In this document: positions 7,910 through 15,711 of the stretch, one piece after another
How the letters are laid out: each line of letters begins with the position of its first letter
Position numbering within the stretch: position 1 is the first letter of the stretch
Assembly (NCBI RefSeq): GCF_000759435.1
Contig: NZ_JRJG01000079.1
Span: 1-36,143 of the forward strand
Direction: 5' to 3'
Length of the DNA: 36,143 nucleotides
Origin: Hoeflea sp. BAL378
GTDB lineage: Bacteria; Pseudomonadota; Alphaproteobacteria; Rhizobiales; Rhizobiaceae
Program-made: the position numbers and the translations under genes
The notes under the pieces: model-generated
Database searches by the model: none
The model's input: only the letters and a program-made list of their open reading frames with translations
Told to the model about the DNA's origin: nothing

Positions 7910-8539
7910 ATGATCGAAAAGCTCTCTCCGCATGCCAGCCGATTGCCGAAGTCGATGACTGATCGGCCCTATCACCACGGAAACCTGCGTGAGGCGATCG
8001 TCGCCGCCGCGCTCGACGTGCTGGGCGACAAGGAGCCGTCCGAACTGTCGCTTCGCGATCTCGCGCGCATGGTCGGCGTCGGCCACAGCGCGCTCTATTC
8101 CCACTTCCGTGACCGCGGCGAATTGCTCGCCGTTATCGCGGGAGAGGGTTTCCGGATACTGCTGCTCGAGCTGAGACATGCGCTCGGGAAAGGAACGCAG
8201 GATCCGTTGGCCGCGCTTGTCACCGCTTATCTTCACTTCGCCAGGACGAACCCGGCGCATTATCGGACGATGTTCCGGCCTGAAAGCGCCGCGCCGGAAA
8301 ATGCAATCCATGTGGAAGAATGGTGCGGCGGATGTTTCCAGACACTGCTCAGCACTCTCAAGGAGCAGCGGCATCTGCCCGAGGAGAAGGCTTTCGACTG
8401 CGCCGTGGGGATCTGGAGCACGCTGCACGGGCTGGCGCTGCTGGGGGATGCCGCCGGGCCCCTTCACCAGAAAGTGCCGAAAGAAAACGAAGTGGATCTC
8501 GCCATCAATTTCGCCAACGCCCTGGTCGGCGCCGAGTAG
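7910..8539 (+). CDS. TetR/AcrR-family repressor (divergent to SDR pair)
   Basis: From ATG 7910 the product has 209 residues. The region 'RPYHHGNLREAIVAAALDVLGDK' is the classic N-terminal helix of TetR regulators, and 'LSLRDLARMVGVGHSALYSHFRDRGELLAVI' is the helix-turn-helix. The C-terminal part ('LVTAYLHFARTNPAHYRTMF', 'WSTLHGLALLG') is the ligand domain of the WHG-type TetR group. The frame extends upstream to 7862 but that would run through the palindromic operator. An ATG at 7955 is an alternative start just before the conserved 'RPYHHGN'. It probably represses itself and the divergent SDR operon. Confidence 0.88.
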   Translation: MIEKLSPHASRLPKSMTDRPYHHGNLREAIVAAALDVLGDKEPSELSLRDLARMVGVGHSALYSHFRDRGELLAVIAGEGFRILLLELRHALGKGTQDPLAALVTAYLHFARTNPAHYRTMFRPESAAPENAIHVEEWCGGCFQTLLSTLKEQRHLPEEKAFDCAVGIWSTLHGLALLGDAAGPLHQKVPKENEVDLAINFANALVGAE

Positions 8540-8710
8540 GCCCGACGGGATCACCGGCCTGCAGGTCTGGTGTCTTCCCCTCACTCCCCCGAGGCCATCA
8601 GACCGTGAAGGCGGCGACATCGGGCCGGGACGGCAGGTCCATGGCACGCATCCTTCCGGCGGCGCGACCGTCGCCGCCGGCCCGCGAAAGCCGTCTCCTG
8701 CACCATCCGT

Positions 8711-9679
8711 CTATTTGCCCTCGATCCGCCCCTGAGAGCCATTTTCGATCTCGCTCCTGATCGTGCTCCAGGCCGGATCATCGGCATAAAGGGCGGACCT
8801 GAGATAGGCCCAGGTGATGCGCTGGACGGCGGCAACCCGGTCGGGACTTTCGTCCGATGTTTCCGCCGCATCATAGCCCGATATGCCGCCGAAGATATGC
8901 CCGGCATCTGTCAGGGACAGCAGCGATTTGGGGCCGGGAGCGAGATGGTACGCATCGGCCCGCCAGTCCGCACGCTCGGAAAACATTGGGTTGATGTCCT
9001 TGTCGCCGGTCACGACCAGGCAAGGCGTCGCCATGCCGCTGAAGTCGCTGTTGACCAGGGCCGGATAGAGGTCCGCAATCCTTGCCGACGCCCCGTTTCC
9101 ACTGCCCGGCGGCGAGAACAGGACGGCCGCCTTAATCCGCGGCTCGGAGAGGTCGACGTCATCGCCGCTTGCGGGATCCTTCACGCGCATGCCGGCCAGC
9201 ATGGCGACCGTGTGCCCGCCCAGGGAATGGCCCACCGCAGCGATGCGGCTCCTGTCGATGCGACCCGCTAGGCCGGGAACGGTGGATTCGATCTCATCGA
9301 GATGATCGATGATGAAGCTCATGTCCCGGGGGCGCGATGTCCAGAACAGCGGCCCTTCGGGCCCGGTCGTGTCGAGACCGAGGGTCTTCGAGTTCTGGTG
9401 GGTCGGGATGATCACCACGAAGCCATGGGCGGCATAATAATCGACCAGGGGTCCGTAGCCCCGCATCGAGGCGATGAAGTTCGATGAGCCGTGGCCGTGC
9501 GACAGCAGGATCACCGGCAGCCTTTCGCCCGTCGCCGGGACGACCACCCGCATTTCAAGCGGCGCCTGGCGTCCCGGGACCTCGAACGTCACCGGACTGA
9601 AGGAAAGGATGGGTGTCGCCATCGGCACAGGCGGTCGGTCAGGCTTCACGGTTGGTTCAGGCATGGTCTTGGTCTCCAT
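8711..9679 (-). CDS. Alpha/beta hydrolase (chlorophyllase / PAF-acetylhydrolase-like)
   Basis: This 322-residue alpha/beta hydrolase carries the oxyanion-side 'LSHGHGSS', the nucleophile elbow 'GHSLGGH' with Ser152, an acid in 'VTGDKDINPMF' (Asp226 or Asp228) and His261 in 'LTDAGHIFGG'. This gives a full catalytic triad. The layout resembles bacterial chlorophyllase-like and platelet-activating-factor acetylhydrolase-like esterases acting on small esters or lactones. There is no signal peptide, so it is cytoplasmic. An ATG at 9664 has GGAG nine bases upstream and may be the true start. It is the last of three genes (SDR, SDR, hydrolase) in an operon that starts at 11400. The substrate is unknown. 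Confidence 0.85.
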   Translation of the reverse strand: METKTMPEPTVKPDRPPVPMATPILSFSPVTFEVPGRQAPLEMRVVVPATGERLPVILLSHGHGSSNFIASMRGYGPLVDYYAAHGFVVIIPTHQNSKTLGLDTTGPEGPLFWTSRPRDMSFIIDHLDEIESTVPGLAGRIDRSRIAAVGHSLGGHTVAMLAGMRVKDPASGDDVDLSEPRIKAAVLFSPPGSGNGASARIADLYPALVNSDFSGMATPCLVVTGDKDINPMFSERADWRADAYHLAPGPKSLLSLTDAGHIFGGISGYDAAETSDESPDRVAAVQRITWAYLRSALYADDPAWSTIRSEIENGSQGRIEGK

Positions 9680-9712
9680 TTGCGCGGATGATGTGTCCGG
9701 GGCGGGCTTTGT

Positions 9713-10591
9713 TCAGGCCGAGCCCAGAATGTCGTCGATGAGGCCGGCCTTCTGCAGGGGTTGCCACTGCAGGCGCTGCCGTGTCAGGGCGCTGGAGGCG
9801 GGAACGTCCATCCTGGCGATGCGGTCAAGCCAGCCGAAATGGCCTGCCGAGTCCGCTTCCGAAAGCGACGTCACCGGCACATCCAGCCGCCTGCCGATCG
9901 CTTCGGCGACGGCGCGGACCGCCACGCCTTCCTCGCCCACCGCATGATAGCGCTCGCCACTCGCGCACTTGTCGAGGACGAGGCCGTAAAGCCGGGCGGC
10001 GTCGAGCCGATGCACCGCCGGCCATCGGTTCTGTCCGTCGCCCACATAGGCCGAGACGCCCTGCTTGCGCGCATGGTCCATCAGGTAGGACGCAAAGCCC
10101 TGCCGGTTCTGATCGTGGACCTGCGGCATCCGGAGCACCGACACGCGCACGCCGCTGTCGGTCAAGGCCATGGCCGCCTGCTCCGACACGCGCGGCATGC
10201 CATGGGCGCCCGCAGGCAGGATGTCGGTCTCGGTCGACACCCGCCCCATCAGCGGCGGCAGGCCCGAGGTGACGATGAAGCGTTTGTCAGATCCGGCAAG
10301 CGCGCTGCCCAGCGCCTCGATTGCGATGCGGTCCATCTCGCAGTTTTCCGCCATGCGCGAGAAATCGTGATCGAAGGCGGTGTGGATGACGGCATCTGCC
10401 TGTTCCGCGCCCCGGCGCAGGCTTTCCGGATCGCGCAGATCGCCCTCAAGGAATTCGCAACCAGCCTGCCGCAAGGCATCGGCCGACGCTTCCGACCGGG
10501 CAAGACCGAGCACCTGGTGTTTCTCGTTGAGCAGGTTGGCCACGATCGCCGAACCGATGAATCCGGTCGCGCCGGTCAGGAAAATTCGCAT
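9713..10591 (-). CDS. Atypical SDR (NAD-dependent epimerase-like), lacks the usual YxxxK
   Basis: This 292-residue protein starts 'MRIFLTGATGFIGSAIV', the cofactor motif of extended/atypical SDRs. Around residue 148, where the catalytic Tyr-x3-Lys is expected, the sequence is 'GMPRVSEQAAMALTD', so the classical active-site pair is missing; this is usual for the SDR_a5 subgroup. The protein may therefore bind NAD(P)H for a non-canonical reduction or regulatory job. The start has GAGGA upstream at suitable distance. It lies 62 bases after the SDR at 10654-11400 and 33 bases before the hydrolase, all on the minus strand. Confidence 0.83.
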   Translation of the reverse strand: MRIFLTGATGFIGSAIVANLLNEKHQVLGLARSEASADALRQAGCEFLEGDLRDPESLRRGAEQADAVIHTAFDHDFSRMAENCEMDRIAIEALGSALAGSDKRFIVTSGLPPLMGRVSTETDILPAGAHGMPRVSEQAAMALTDSGVRVSVLRMPQVHDQNRQGFASYLMDHARKQGVSAYVGDGQNRWPAVHRLDAARLYGLVLDKCASGERYHAVGEEGVAVRAVAEAIGRRLDVPVTSLSEADSAGHFGWLDRIARMDVPASSALTRQRLQWQPLQKAGLIDDILGSA

Positions 10592-10653
10592 TCGATAGTC
10601 CTCGAATTGGGTGGGATCAGGTTAGTGCAGGAGAGCAGACTTCGCCGGCGCGG

Positions 10654-11400
10654 CTACCAGGCCACCGGTCCGTTCTCATCCGAGAAGGTTCCCGTCGGTC
10701 CATCGTCGCCGATCAGGGCCAGGCGCACCGGTTCGCGCGCACCCTCCTCCACGCTGCGCGTGCCGTTGAAGTTGTTGAGCGCGGTCGAGGTGAAGCCGGG
10801 ACAGGCGGCGTTGACCTTGATGGTGGTGCCTTCGAGTGCCAGCGCGAAGGCCAGCATCACCGCGTGCGCCGCCGTCTTCGAGACGGAGTAATTGCCGAAC
10901 ATCCGCCGGTGCGGATTGGCCGGATCGGAGTTGAGGGTCAGCGAGGCACCCGAGCTCCCGGTGATGACGATGCGGCCCGCGGGCGACTCGCGCAGAAGCG
11001 GAAGCATGGCCTGCGTCACGGCGATGACGCCGAACACATTGGTTTCGAACACCGTCCGGATGTCGGCAAGAGGCGCGTCGGTGAGCAGGTTTGTCCGGAC
11101 AGCCTCGGCGAAATCCTCGCTCGGCCTCGCGCGCGAGATCCCGGCATTGTTCATCAGGATGTCGAGGCGGCCGAACCTCGAGCGGATGAGAGCCGCCGCC
11201 CGGGCGATCGAGGCTTCGTCGGTGACGTCGAGCTGGATGGCATGGGCTCCCGCTCCGACGTCCTGCGCCGCCTTCTCGCCCTTTGCGAGGTCGCGGGCTC
11301 CGACCATCACGGTCACTCCCTGTGCAACCAGGTCCCTTGCGATCTGGAGGCCGATGCCCTGGGTCGCTCCGGTGACGAGGGCAATGCGTTCGTCCGACAT
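10654..11400 (-). CDS. Classical SDR, carbonyl-reductase-like
   Basis: This 248-residue protein has 'TGATQGIGLQIA' at 10-21, 'NNAGISRA', 'VITGSSGASL' and the active-site 'YSVSKTA'. The insertion between the NNAG motif and the active site ('SEDFAEAVRTNLLTDAPLADIRTVFETNVFG', longer than in bacterial SDRs such as FabG) resembles plant and animal carbonyl reductases. It likely reduces a quinone, aldehyde or ketone with NADPH in the cytoplasm. It is the first gene of an operon with an atypical SDR and an alpha/beta hydrolase, divergent from a TetR regulator. Start ATG 11400 has AAGGAA upstream. It probably responds to the same signal as its TetR neighbour. Confidence 0.87.
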   Translation of the reverse strand: MSDERIALVTGATQGIGLQIARDLVAQGVTVMVGARDLAKGEKAAQDVGAGAHAIQLDVTDEASIARAAALIRSRFGRLDILMNNAGISRARPSEDFAEAVRTNLLTDAPLADIRTVFETNVFGVIAVTQAMLPLLRESPAGRIVITGSSGASLTLNSDPANPHRRMFGNYSVSKTAAHAVMLAFALALEGTTIKVNAACPGFTSTALNNFNGTRSVEEGAREPVRLALIGDDGPTGTFSDENGPVAW

Positions 11401-11448
11401 GATGGATTTCCTTCTTTCAAAGCTGGCTTTTCGGCGCCCGACGGCGTA

Positions 11449-11496
11449 TTAAGCGGAACAGTCTTCCGCCTATATACGGAACAATGTTCCGCTTAA
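11449..11496. promoter_or_regulatory. Tandem TetR-type operators flanking a TATATA box
   Basis: A left palindrome GCGGAA-CAGTC-TTCCGC (11453-11469) and a right, better palindrome CGGAACA-A-TGTTCCG (11477-11491) flank TATATA at 11471-11476. The whole block is itself bounded by the inverted repeat TTAAGCGGAACA (11449-11460) and TGTTCCGCTTAA (11485-11496). TTAAGC 11449-11454, a 16-base spacer and TATATA could be a promoter for the TetR gene, so that repressor dimers sit in the spacer and just after the -10 box. The repeats are directly visible. Confidence 0.7.
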
Positions 11497-11526
11497 CAAG
11501 TGTGAAATGGGGAAAGTTTGACGTCC

Positions 11527-12144
11527 ATGCCAGGCAGATCATCGCAACGGACCGTGCGCGCGGATGCGCAGCGCAACATCGAGACCCTGGTGCGGACCGC
11601 CCGGGACGTGTTCGCCACGTCCGGTGTCGAGGCGCCGATGCGCGAGATCGCCGAAAAGGCAGGGGTTGGCGTCGGCACCATCTACCGCAACTTCCCGCAG
11701 CGCTCCGACCTGATTGCAGCGGTGTTTCGCAGCGAGGTCGACGCCTGCGCCGACGCCGCGGCCAGCCTTGCGGAAGCCTTTCCTCCGGGGGAAGCGCTCG
11801 ACCGCTGGATGCAGCGCTATGTCGACTTCATCGTCGCCAAGCGCGGACTGGCCGCCGCCCTGCATTCGGGAGACCCGGCGTTCGAAGCGCTGCCGGCCTA
11901 TTTCGACAGCCGGTTCGAGCCGGCGCTGCAACGATTGCTCGATGCCGCCGTCACCGCCGGAGAGATACGGCCCGACGCCAATCCCTATGATCTCCTGCGG
12001 GCGGTCGCGAGCCTGTGCATGCCGTCCAGCGACGGCAATCCGTCCGCCGCTCGGCGGCTGGTCGCGCTGCTGGTCGACGGGCTGCGTTACCGCGCGGCCG
12101 GTCCGCAGGGTGCGGCTGGGGGTGCTGCTCACACGCCCGGCTAG
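11527..12144 (+). CDS. TetR/AcrR-family repressor (divergent to SDR-SDR-hydrolase operon)
   Basis: Starting at ATG 11527 the product is 205 residues; a TTG at 11518 adds three. The helix-turn-helix is clear: 'NIETLVRTARDVFATSGVEAPMREIAEKAGVGVGTIYRNFPQRSDLI'. The C-terminus ('LDRWMQRYVDFIVAKRGLAAAL', 'DPAFEALPAYFDSRFEPALQRLLDAA') matches the SBT-type TetR ligand domain. GGGGAAAG precedes the start. It should bind the CGGAACA-N-TGTTCCG operators upstream and control both itself and the divergent operon of two SDRs and a hydrolase. Confidence 0.88.
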   Translation: MPGRSSQRTVRADAQRNIETLVRTARDVFATSGVEAPMREIAEKAGVGVGTIYRNFPQRSDLIAAVFRSEVDACADAAASLAEAFPPGEALDRWMQRYVDFIVAKRGLAAALHSGDPAFEALPAYFDSRFEPALQRLLDAAVTAGEIRPDANPYDLLRAVASLCMPSSDGNPSAARRLVALLVDGLRYRAAGPQGAAGGAAHTPG

Positions 12145-12181
12145 AGTCTCTCCATCGTGACAGCAGGCGCGCGGCTGGAGG

Positions 12182-12760
12182 TCAGGCGGCTTCGTTTCCC
12201 GGAGTCCCGCCAGTCCGCCCCGGAAGAACGGCGTCCGCTATGATCGCGAAGAGATGGTCCGCCCGCGGCACCAGCGGCGGCTGGTCGGCGAGCCAGGCCA
12301 GGGCGCTGATCAGCGCGAAGAGATCGTTGCCGTCCATGTCAGGCCGCGCCAGCCCCTTGGCCTGCGCCCGTTCTAAAAGCCCGGCGCCCGCCTGGCGCAG
12401 ATCCACGCAGGAGGAATGCAGGGCGGAGGTTTCGTCCGTGATCGCGGCCACCATCGGCGCGATGACTCCCTTGTAGCTGTGCGTCACCACGATCGCCTCG
12501 CGCAGCCAGCTCAACAGCGCCTCGTCGGCTTTTTCGCACCGCGCCAGTTCGCCGGCCCTCGCGGTCAACGCGTCGAAGCGCGTGCGGAGCAGGGCCTCCA
12601 GCAAGGCTTCCCGCGTCGGGAAATGACGATGCAACGTTCCATCGCCAACGCCTGCCTTGCGGGCAATGTCCCGCAGCGACGCATCGGCGCCGTCCTCGGA
12701 GAGAAGGTCGCGGGCGACGGCGAGGATGTGGTCGTAGTTCTTCCGGGCGTCTGATCTCAT
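12182..12760 (-). CDS. TetR/AcrR-family repressor (divergent to quinone reductase)
   Basis: From ATG 12760, which has AAGGGA seven bases upstream, this is a 192-residue repressor. The helix-turn-helix is 'NYDHILAVARDLLSEDGADASLRDIARKAGVGDGTLHRHFPTREALLEA'. The C-terminal domain with 'EALLSWLREAIVVTHSYKGVIAPM' is of the same SBT-like group as the TetR at 11527, so the two may be distant paralogues. A longer frame reaching 12805 would overlap the operator-like repeats and is unlikely. It lies 107 bases from the start of the divergent zinc-free MDR oxidoreductase gene and is the likely controller of it. Confidence 0.86.
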   Translation of the reverse strand: MRSDARKNYDHILAVARDLLSEDGADASLRDIARKAGVGDGTLHRHFPTREALLEALLRTRFDALTARAGELARCEKADEALLSWLREAIVVTHSYKGVIAPMVAAITDETSALHSSCVDLRQAGAGLLERAQAKGLARPDMDGNDLFALISALAWLADQPPLVPRADHLFAIIADAVLPGRTGGTPGNEAA

Positions 12761-12776
12761 GATATCCCTTGACAAA

Positions 12777-12834
12777 TGGAGCGGCGCGCCGTTTAAACGG
12801 GGCATCGCTCCACTTAATGCGGGGCAGTGCTCCA
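12777..12834. promoter_or_regulatory. Operator-like repeats between TetR and quinone reductase genes
   Basis: TGGAGCG (12777-12783) and CGCTCCA (12806-12812) form an inverted repeat around a 12-base perfect palindrome CCGTTTAAACGG (12789-12800). GGGGCATCGCTCCA (12799-12812) recurs as GGGGCAGTGCTCCA (12821-12834) with two mismatches, centre to centre 22 bases, two helical turns. These are likely repressor half-sites for the adjacent TetR. Directly visible; binding is inference. Confidence 0.55.
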
Positions 12835-12867
12835 GCTATAGCACGCCTGCCGTGAAAGGACAAAGCC

Positions 12868-13884
12868 ATGTCGACTGAAACAATGAAAGCCGTGCGGATC
12901 CACGAATTCGGCGGCCCGGACGTCCTGCGCTATGAAGATGCGCCGAAACCCGTGCCGAAGCCGGGCGAGGTCCTGGTCCGCGTCCATGCCATCGGCCTCA
13001 ATCCTCCCGACTGGTACCTGCGCGACGGCTATCGGGCGCTGCCGCCGGAATGGCGGCCGCAGGTGGATTTCCCCCTCATTCTCGGAACCGATATTTCAGG
13101 CGTCGTCGAGGCGGTGGCCGAGGGTGTCGAGGGCTTTTCCGTCGGCGACGAGGTCTATTCCATGGTGCGCTTTTTCAGCGTCGGCGAGAGCAAGGCCTAT
13201 GCGGACTATGTCAGCGTGCCGGCGGCGGAGCTTGCCATGAAGCCCGCCGGAATCGATCACATCCATGCTGCCGCAGCCCCCATGTCGCTGCTCACCGCCT
13301 GGCAGTTCCTGGTGGAACTCGGCCACGGCGAACCGAACCCGCTGCAGCCCCGCCCGCATCGGCCGGTCCCGCTCGAGGGCAGAACCGTGCTGGTCAACGG
13401 CGCCGCGGGCGGCGTCGGCCATTTCGCGGTTCAGGTGGCGAAGCTGAAGGGGGCGCGGGTGATCGCCGTGGCCTCTGGCCAGCATGAGGCCATGGTGCGC
13501 GACCTCGGCGCCGACGACTTCATCGACTACACGAAGACGCCTGCCGAGAACGTGGCCCGGGACCTCGATCTTGTCCTCGATGCGGTGGGCGGTCCGACAA
13601 CGGGCCGTTTTCTGAAGACGCTCAAGCGGGGAGGAGCCCTGTTTCCGGTCTACCCGCTCGGCTTTTCCGATGCCGAGGAGGCCGAACGGCGGGGCATCAC
13701 CGTCTCCGCCACGCAGGTCCGTTCCAGCGGAGCACAACTGGCGGAGCTTGCCGGCCTGCTCGAGGACGGAACGATCCGCGCGGTCATCGACAGCACCTAT
13801 CCGCTTGCCGAAGCGCGCCAGGCGCATGAACGGGCCGCCAGGGGCCATATCCAGGGAAAGATCGTGCTGACCGTCGGCCAGTGA
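12868..13884 (+). CDS. NADP-dependent MDR oxidoreductase (quinone oxidoreductase-like)
   Basis: This 338-residue medium-chain reductase shows the GroES-like N-terminal domain ('MKAVRIHEFGGPDVLRYEDAPKP' split at residue 6, 'GEVLVRVHAIGLNPPDWYLRDG', 'LGTDISGVV'). Then comes the Rossmann motif 'NGAAGGVGHFAVQVAKLKGARVIAVAS' near residues 173-199. No structural or catalytic zinc cysteines are present, which places it with zeta-crystallin/quinone oxidoreductase types that reduce quinones or enones with NADPH. The start has AAAGGA upstream. It leads a two-gene operon with a quinol-monooxygenase-like protein, a pairing that fits quinone metabolism, and is controlled by the divergent TetR. Confidence 0.87.
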   Translation: MSTETMKAVRIHEFGGPDVLRYEDAPKPVPKPGEVLVRVHAIGLNPPDWYLRDGYRALPPEWRPQVDFPLILGTDISGVVEAVAEGVEGFSVGDEVYSMVRFFSVGESKAYADYVSVPAAELAMKPAGIDHIHAAAAPMSLLTAWQFLVELGHGEPNPLQPRPHRPVPLEGRTVLVNGAAGGVGHFAVQVAKLKGARVIAVASGQHEAMVRDLGADDFIDYTKTPAENVARDLDLVLDAVGGPTTGRFLKTLKRGGALFPVYPLGFSDAEEAERRGITVSATQVRSSGAQLAELAGLLEDGTIRAVIDSTYPLAEARQAHERAARGHIQGKIVLTVGQ

Positions 13885-13900
13885 CCGGGAGGAACTCGAC

Positions 13901-14200
13901 ATGCTCATACTCATCGGGTACATCCACATCGATCCGCCGGACGTCGACGCATTCCACCGCGACGTCCGGGCGATCAGCCGCAGCACCAGGGCCGAAGAGG
14001 GATGCCTGTTCTACGGCTTCGCTCTGGATGACAGGCCGGCAGGGCGCTTCCTGGTCGCCCAGCGCTGGCGGGACCAGCAAGCGCTGACGGCCCATCTCGA
14101 AAGGGCGGAGACTCGGGCGTTCCTGACAGACTGGGGCGACCGGATGAAGGCCGACCTTCAGACCTATGAGGTGCATCAGGACAGGCGCGGCCCCGATTGA
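13901..14200 (+). CDS. Antibiotic biosynthesis monooxygenase (ABM) family protein, YgiN-like
   Basis: This 99-residue ferredoxin-like alpha/beta protein has the ABM layout: 'ILIGYIHIDPPDVDAFHRDVRAIS', then 'EEGCLFYGFALDDRPAGRFLVAQRWRDQQALTAHLE'. Such proteins are cofactor-free dimers, and E. coli YgiN is a quinol monooxygenase that works beside the quinone reductase MdaB. It starts 16 bases after the quinone-oxidoreductase stop with GGGAGGA upstream, so it is in the same operon. The pairing supports a redox cycle acting on quinones or quinols. The exact reaction is unknown. Confidence 0.82.
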   Translation: MLILIGYIHIDPPDVDAFHRDVRAISRSTRAEEGCLFYGFALDDRPAGRFLVAQRWRDQQALTAHLERAETRAFLTDWGDRMKADLQTYEVHQDRRGPD

Positions 14201-14380
14201 ACTGCCGGCTTCGGGCCAGGGCCGCACATCGTCCCGCGAAGCTGGCAGGGCCGACACCGAGCTCACGCCGCGCGCAAGCTTAATACCCGGCTCGTGCGCC
14301 TGTAGCCGGCGAACAGACTGACCTCTCCCCAGGGAGTCGAGGAGCGGTCCGGCTCTACAGCGTAGTTTCTTGGAGGAAGC

Positions 14381-15694
14381 GTGGCCCTGGATTTGCTCAA
14401 TACCGTCGTCGATCTCGCCAATCGCAGAGCGGACGACATCCCGCAGAGCGCGCGCCGGTTCGCTCTCCTTTCGCTTTACGACTGGCTCCTGTGCGCCGTC
14501 GCGGGGAGGCCCGAGCCTGTGGCGCAACTCATCCGCAGCTACGTCCGCTCCGAGGCAGCCGCTCCGGTCGCCTCGATGATCGGCGACGGAAAAACCAGTC
14601 CCAGCCTCGCGGCGCTGGTCAATGGCACGACCAGCCACGCTCTCGATTTCGACGACACGCATTTTGCCCATATCGGACATCTTTCGGTCGCCATCTACCC
14701 AGCAGCTTTTGCCGCGGCCGAAGAGACCGATGCGGATCTTTCCCAGGCCGTCGATGCATTTCTGCTCGGCGCCGAGGCTGCCATACGGGTGGGACTGACG
14801 CTTGGCGCCGAGCATTACAACCGCGGTTTCCACCAGACGGCCACTGCCGGCGCCTTTGGCGCCTGCCTTGCGGCTTCGCGCCTCTACGGCCTGAACAGCG
14901 ATCAGATCCGCACGGCGATCGGCCTTTGCGCAACGCGCGCCTCCGGGCTCAAGTGCCAGTTCGGGACGATGGGGAAGCCTTACAATGCCGGCATTGCCGC
15001 CTCAAACGGCATCGAGACGGCCAAGCTGGCGCTGCTCGGCTTTTCCGCCCCGGAAGACGGCCTGATGGGCGATCAGGGCTTCATTCCGACGCATTCCAAC
15101 GACCCGCAGCCGGCGCCGCTTCAAGAAGACCGGTATCTGTTCGAGGATATCCGCTACAAGTTCCATGCCTGCTGTCACGGCACCCATGCCATGCTCGAAG
15201 CACTCTCGCTTGCGATGGACGGGCGGCGAATCTCCCTCGACGAGGTGAGATCCTGCCGCGTCCGGACAAGTCCGCGCTGGATGAATGTGTGCAACATTCA
15301 AAAGCCGGCTACCGGCCTTGAAGTGAAGTTCAGCTATCGCTGGCTGGCCGGGATGCTGCTCAACAACGACCCCACCGGCTCAATCACGCTCTATACGGAC
15401 GCGTTGGCCGACGATCGCCACCTCGCTGCGTTTGCGGAGCGCGTGGAGGTCATCCCCGATGACGCTGTCGGCTACATGCAATCGGAGTGCGAGCTGGTCC
15501 TCACCAGCGGCGAACGGATCTCGACGCGTTTCGACCTCGAAGATCCCATCGCCCCCGACGAGATCGAACGGAAACTGCGGAGGAAGGCATCCAGCCTGTA
15601 CGGTGACCGGACCGGTCCGTTCGACCGCATCCTCGACGCGCATGGCAGCCTCAGCGCGCGGGATGTCGCGATCCTCCTGCGCGATTTCACCTAG
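14381..15694 (+). CDS. MmgE/PrpD family protein (possible cis-aconitate decarboxylase or 2-methylcitrate dehydratase relative)
   Basis: This 437-residue protein begins at GTG 14381, seven bases after GGAGGAA. It has the family signature 'NGTTSHALDFDDTHFAHIGHLS' (broken here as residues about 86-107; Asp-Phe-Asp-Asp) and 'HQTATAGAFGACLAASRLYGL', the helical core of MmgE/PrpD. The family includes 2-methylcitrate dehydratase (PrpD), iminodisuccinate epimerase and the cis-aconitate decarboxylases that make itaconate. Length is typical (about 440-460). There is no prpB, prpC or acnM nearby, so propionate metabolism is not supported. It sits directly before the LysR and the CoA-acting enzymes, as does the MmgE/PrpD gene PA0881 in the Pseudomonas aeruginosa itaconate cluster. 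It could therefore act on an itaconate-related acid; its reaction is not shown by the sequence. Confidence 0.87.
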   Translation: MALDLLNTVVDLANRRADDIPQSARRFALLSLYDWLLCAVAGRPEPVAQLIRSYVRSEAAAPVASMIGDGKTSPSLAALVNGTTSHALDFDDTHFAHIGHLSVAIYPAAFAAAEETDADLSQAVDAFLLGAEAAIRVGLTLGAEHYNRGFHQTATAGAFGACLAASRLYGLNSDQIRTAIGLCATRASGLKCQFGTMGKPYNAGIAASNGIETAKLALLGFSAPEDGLMGDQGFIPTHSNDPQPAPLQEDRYLFEDIRYKFHACCHGTHAMLEALSLAMDGRRISLDEVRSCRVRTSPRWMNVCNIQKPATGLEVKFSYRWLAGMLLNNDPTGSITLYTDALADDRHLAAFAERVEVIPDDAVGYMQSECELVLTSGERISTRFDLEDPIAPDEIERKLRRKASSLYGDRTGPFDRILDAHGSLSARDVAILLRDFT

Positions 15695-15711
15695 AGCCTG
15701 CGCTTGCGCCT

